A DNA stretch of 64,000 nt from JAJFUI01 sp963754135. Its GTDB lineage: Bacteria > Planctomycetota > Planctomycetia > Pirellulales > Thermoguttaceae. Position numbers and translations under genes: made by a program. The stretch lies in contig CAVWEY010000005.1 of NCBI GenBank assembly GCA_963754135.1, forward strand, positions 124,001-188,000, read 5' to 3'. Positions 60,967 through 64,000 of the stretch are shown here, piece by piece (the first letter of the stretch is position 1; each line of letters begins with the position of its first letter). Below the pieces are notes generated by a model. It saw only the letters and a program-made list of their open reading frames with translations. It had not been told where the DNA came from and did no database searches.

Positions 60967-63000
60967 CTACCCGACGGGGTGCTGCGCAGTGTCCTCTGTC
61001 GGCGTTACGATAATTACGTTCTCCCCGAAATCTTCCGCCTCTTCGAGCGGCTTGCCCCGATCGTCGAGTTCCACATCGGCCTCGGCGGTGCGCTTCTTGG
61101 CTACGTCGAGAAGCTGCTGATAGAGCTTGTCGCGGTTGGTCTGGTTGATGCGGCTGACGGCCGTGGCCACTTCGCCCAAGTAGCGGAGGAATATCTGCCG
61201 CCGTTGGCCTTCGTGGCGGACGTGCAGCCGGCGGCGGAGGAACATGCCCAGCTTGCGGCCGACGGCTTGCAGCGCCAGCCGCAACTCCTTCTGGATTTCA
61301 GGATACGACGCGATGGCCTCCTTCGATTCGTTGGTGAACGGGACCCACACGCTGGCCATGTGAACCATCACGGTGATCGGCCCGCTGGGTAGCGACCCCC
61401 GGGATTGGTTCAGCCCGTAGGCCCGCCAGTTCGTGCCCATCACGGTTTGCGTAATGGCGCAGCCGCCGGCCTGGAATTGGAGCGGCACGCGGTTGGCGTA
61501 GCGGAGGACGGTCATCGACTGCCCCTCGCTCAAGTTGACGCTCTGCAACGCCTGGTGCAAGCGGTCGACGTCGGCCGCTTTGAGCTTACCCGGCGAGACG
61601 CGGACGCCGACGTTCGCCTCGGTGAGAATCTTGTCGGCGGCGTCGGCCCTCAGCCCTTGAAACGTGTTGATGAGGAATTGGCGGAGCGTGCGGGCGTCGC
61701 TCTCTTCCAAAAGTTCGGCCAGCCCTTCCAGCGACACGCGGGCGACCGGCGAGGCCCCGCCGTAGGCCAGCCCGACCTCGATCTGGAACGGATTGCCGCG
61801 ATAGACGGCCGGGGGCCGGGTGGCGGCGGCGTAGAACTCGCCGGGGACCACCTGCCGCAGCCCCTTCAGGATCAATTCCTCGCCAATCGGGACGATGCAG
61901 TCGGTCGAAGGGGCGGGAATCTTCGTCTGCTGAACCGCCTGATAGAGCAGGTCCGCCTCGTGCCGGCCGAGCTTCTTCGGGTTCGCCCGCGTGGTGATCT
62001 TCGCCGCCTCGCACAGCCGCCGGGCGACTTTCGGACTGACCCGCGAAAACGAATGCACCAGGAACTGGGCGACCGTCGGGGCCTTCGTCTCGCGGAGCAT
62101 GGCCACCAGCCGGCCCAACTCGACGCCGTACGGGTGCGGCTTGATCTCCTTCGGCTCGGGCGGAAGCTGGTCGGTCACCCGCGCGTACTCTTTCCGGTTG
62201 CCGTCGGGATCGAGGTAATGGACGGCCACGTGGGGGTTGGCGATGGCGGTCTGTTCGAGATAGTCGTCGACGCTGCCGCGGCCGCGCTGGTAGCGGGCCT
62301 CCAGTTCGATGGTGACCCGCGTGCCGTGCTCGACGCTTTCCTCCCACTCGATGCCGTGTTTCTCGATGAGTTTGTCGCCCAGGCCGTTGGGCGGAATCTC
62401 GACCCCCTCGCCCCGGCCGTTGAGAATCTCCGGCAGGTTCCGCTTGGTGTCGATCTGAATCTCGTAATAATGGGCCGGATCGCGGCGGGAGACCTTCGAC
62501 ATGATCTTGACCGGTTTGCCGGTGGTCAACAGTCCGTGCATGCCGGCGGCGCTAATGCCGATGCCCTGCTGGCCGCGGCTCATTCTCATGCGGTGGAACT
62601 TCGAGCCGTAGAGCAACTTGCCGAAGATCAGCGGGATCGTCTTCTTGAGAATGCCTGGCCCGTTGTCCTGGACGCCGACCTTGTAGCGGTCCTGGCCGAC
62701 GCGCTCGATATGGACCCAGATTTCGGGCAGAATGCCCGCTTCTTCGCAGGCGTCCAGGGCGTTATCGACCGCTTCTTTCACGGTGGTCAACAGGGCCTTC
62801 CGCGGGTTGTCGAACCCCAGCAGGTGGCGGTTCTTGGCAAAGAACTCGCTGACGGAGATGTCCCGCTGACCGGCGGCCATCGACTGGGCGGTGGCGCGGC
62901 GGCGGGGCCGTAGCGGGGGCGTGCCATTGCCGCCCGACAGGCTCCCATTGCTGCCGGCCGGGGCAAGGGATTCCACTTTAGGGGTAGAACTGACGGTCAA
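60967..63000 (-). CDS. top6B: DNA topoisomerase VI subunit B (Top6B)
   Basis: GHKL ATPase subunit of topoisomerase VI. About 677 aa from a TTG at 63000, which has GAGGAGG about 11 bases upstream; the ATG at 63147 has no site. Bergerat motifs: TTVKEAVDNALDACEEAG (N box), VQDNGPGILK (G1) and SRGQQGIGISAAGMHG (G2). The helix-two-turn-helix and transducer parts follow (KLGRHEADLLYQAV; WPFTNESKEAIA-type ends seen as VPFTNESKEAIASYPEI). The last residues are acidic. Top6A lies upstream at 56333-57442 on the same strand, with a 3.5-kb island in between. Confidence 0.93.
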   Translation of the reverse strand: MTVSSTPKVESLAPAGSNGSLSGGNGTPPLRPRRRATAQSMAAGQRDISVSEFFAKNRHLLGFDNPRKALLTTVKEAVDNALDACEEAGILPEIWVHIERVGQDRYKVGVQDNGPGILKKTIPLIFGKLLYGSKFHRMRMSRGQQGIGISAAGMHGLLTTGKPVKIMSKVSRRDPAHYYEIQIDTKRNLPEILNGRGEGVEIPPNGLGDKLIEKHGIEWEESVEHGTRVTIELEARYQRGRGSVDDYLEQTAIANPHVAVHYLDPDGNRKEYARVTDQLPPEPKEIKPHPYGVELGRLVAMLRETKAPTVAQFLVHSFSRVSPKVARRLCEAAKITTRANPKKLGRHEADLLYQAVQQTKIPAPSTDCIVPIGEELILKGLRQVVPGEFYAAATRPPAVYRGNPFQIEVGLAYGGASPVARVSLEGLAELLEESDARTLRQFLINTFQGLRADAADKILTEANVGVRVSPGKLKAADVDRLHQALQSVNLSEGQSMTVLRYANRVPLQFQAGGCAITQTVMGTNWRAYGLNQSRGSLPSGPITVMVHMASVWVPFTNESKEAIASYPEIQKELRLALQAVGRKLGMFLRRRLHVRHEGQRRQIFLRYLGEVATAVSRINQTNRDKLYQQLLDVAKKRTAEADVELDDRGKPLEEAEDFGENVIIVTPTEDTAQHPVG

Positions 63001-63273
63001 TCCTGGGGCTCCTCCTCTGGCACGGCCGCGCGGGACCGCGTTCGATTGGAAACAACGACGTAGACCTAACGGATTATAGCGGTTCTGCCGGCCCTGTCCC
63101 ACACGGCTTTTTCCGAATTCCCGGCAGATTGCGGGGCTTTTTCCCACGCCGCATACAAAGATTCACCGCTAAGACCCTCCCCTGCCGAGATTGGTAGTGA
63201 ACGCCCCAGCCGCCGCGTCCGCGCGGTGCTTTCTCCCGCCGTAACGCGGGGCTGAACATGGAGGATTGAGGCC

Positions 63274-63684
63274 ATGAATCGAGAGATTTCGCTGGCGAAA
63301 ATTCTGACCGTAGTCGCCGCATTAATCGTGTGCGGAGTGTGGTTGGGCATGGCCGCCTCGGCCCAGGCGCTGCCCGCCCGTTGCAGCACGGCCGGCGACC
63401 TGTTCTACAACTTCTACGTCCCGCCGTGCGACTGCGGCTGCGGTTGTCCGGGCGTGGGGGCCAAGCTGTATCTCTGCCCCCGGCCCACCCCGCCGCTGGT
63501 CGGCCATACCTATGTCACCTACCAACCGTTGATGCCGAGCGAGTTCCTTTATACTCATCACCGCATCTACAAGACGGCTCATTGCGATGCCCCGCCGACC
63601 CGCACCTCGGTGCATTGGCATGGCTGGGGCCTGAGCGGGTTCCTGCCCACCAAGTGGACGCTCACGCCCGGCCTCCATTGGTAG
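63274..63684 (+). CDS. Small secreted Cys-rich planctomycete protein
   Basis: 136 aa. Signal peptide ILTVVAALIVCGVWLGMAASAQA. Then a Cys-rich patch (VPPCDCGCGCPGVGAKLYLC), YVTYQPLMPSEFLYTHHRIYKTAHC and a Trp/His-rich end (WHGWGLSGF, TPGLHW). The GCG-C and HH clusters could bind metal, but no family was recognised. GGAGGAT lies eight bases before ATG 63274. The next gene is also secreted. Confidence 0.75.
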   Translation: MNREISLAKILTVVAALIVCGVWLGMAASAQALPARCSTAGDLFYNFYVPPCDCGCGCPGVGAKLYLCPRPTPPLVGHTYVTYQPLMPSEFLYTHHRIYKTAHCDAPPTRTSVHWHGWGLSGFLPTKWTLTPGLHW

Positions 63685-63724
63685 GACGAATACCTACTTC
63701 GAGGAAAGAAGGAGCAAAAGAGCG

Positions 63725-64000
63725 ATGAAACGTTTTGTCATACTCGCCGCGGCGGCCGCCCTGCTGGCGGCCGGCGGACCGGCCAACGCCGCGGGCTTTG
63801 GATCGTTCAAGGGCCGCGTGGCGTACTACCAGTCGCAGACCTATCCCTGGCACGGCTACTATTACGACGTGGCCTGGGGCGTGCCGGTGGCGGTGGTCGT
63901 GCCGCCGACGGCCGAGAACCAGTGGCACTATAGCTGGGGCGTCGGCGCCGACCGCGTCACGCCCATCCAGCACCAGTTCCGCCGGCCCTATCCCGGCCCG
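63725..64000 (+). CDS. Secreted protein, Tyr/Trp-rich, runs off the window
   Basis: At least 92 aa; the frame is open at the window end. Signal peptide MKRFVILAAAAALLAAGGPANA. The mature part is rich in aromatic residues (YYQSQTYPWHGYYYDVAWG, NQWHYSWGVG). An AAGGAGC ribosome-binding site is present. 40 bp after the Cys-rich secreted protein; the pair may be an operon. Function unknown. Confidence 0.75.
   Translation, partial: MKRFVILAAAAALLAAGGPANAAGFGSFKGRVAYYQSQTYPWHGYYYDVAWGVPVAVVVPPTAENQWHYSWGVGADRVTPIQHQFRRPYPGP

Overview
The window is GC-rich, gene-dense bacterial DNA that looks like a planctomycete, most likely Pirellulales or a relative. The lineage call rests on two DUF1559 pseudopilin-like proteins, PEP-CTERM LamG-type proteins beside an ECF sigma factor with a FecR-like partner, an LptD-like outer-membrane protein, a leucine-rich-repeat protein with the planctomycete N-terminal membrane segment, a squalene-cyclase-like repeat protein, and a bL33 with only two of the four zinc cysteines. 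No rRNA, tRNA or CRISPR array was seen.

Layout. 0-5 kb: the end of a probable ispF, then cysS, ruvC and ruvA, with a PaeR7I/XhoI-type restriction-modification pair wedged between ruvC and ruvA. 5-12 kb: a secreted protein (frameshifted), an antitoxin/PIN toxin/HTH operon, an HD phosphohydrolase, a free-methionine-R-sulfoxide reductase and an alpha/beta hydrolase without the catalytic serine. 12-21.7 kb: a flagellar export and motor cluster (orphan HATPase, fliF, G, H, I, J, N, O, P, Q, R and a truncated flhB). It lacks fliK/flgD/flgE/fliM at the fliJ-fliN junction and stops abruptly inside flhB. 21.6-33 kb: squalene-cyclase-like protein, rpmG, recJ, a Ni/Co permease with a good promoter and an operator-like palindrome, rpoD, an IS1380-type element and a low-GC AAA ATPase. 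33-41 kb: DUF1559 proteins, ilvC, dgkA, the LptD-like gene and a four-helix-bundle gene enclosed by inverted heptamer repeats.

41-52 kb: two PEP-CTERM proteins, a broken FecR-like gene and its ECF sigma factor. A biosynthetic locus on the other strand follows: adenylate-forming ligase, SDR reductase, ACP-ketosynthase and STAS domain. It carries about eight frameshifts and has lost most of an acyltransferase domain. 52-64 kb: LRR protein, glmM and a secreted esterase read from a near-ideal leaderless promoter. Topoisomerase VI subunits A and B come next. They are separated by a 3.5-kb island with a HIRAN-domain protein, an unknown gene, an IS3-family element and a BrnT-like toxin/antitoxin pair. 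Two small secreted proteins close the window.

The most striking property is the density of short palindromic elements. At least a dozen sequence families occur, many as two inverted arms around a short spacer (REPIN-like, 57-85 bp). Besides sitting between genes, they are inserted in frame inside coding sequences, including cysS, glmM, ilvC, fliG (four arms), the N-terminal parts of fliI and fliP, and the C-terminus of fliJ. A second class consists of 7-10 bp tandem repeats, often as inverted pairs at gene boundaries. The elements coincide with several gene-loss junctions (fliJ/fliN, the lost acyltransferase, the broken FecR-like gene), so they may be drivers or scars of rearrangement. Single-base frameshifts are numerous, and some may be assembly errors.
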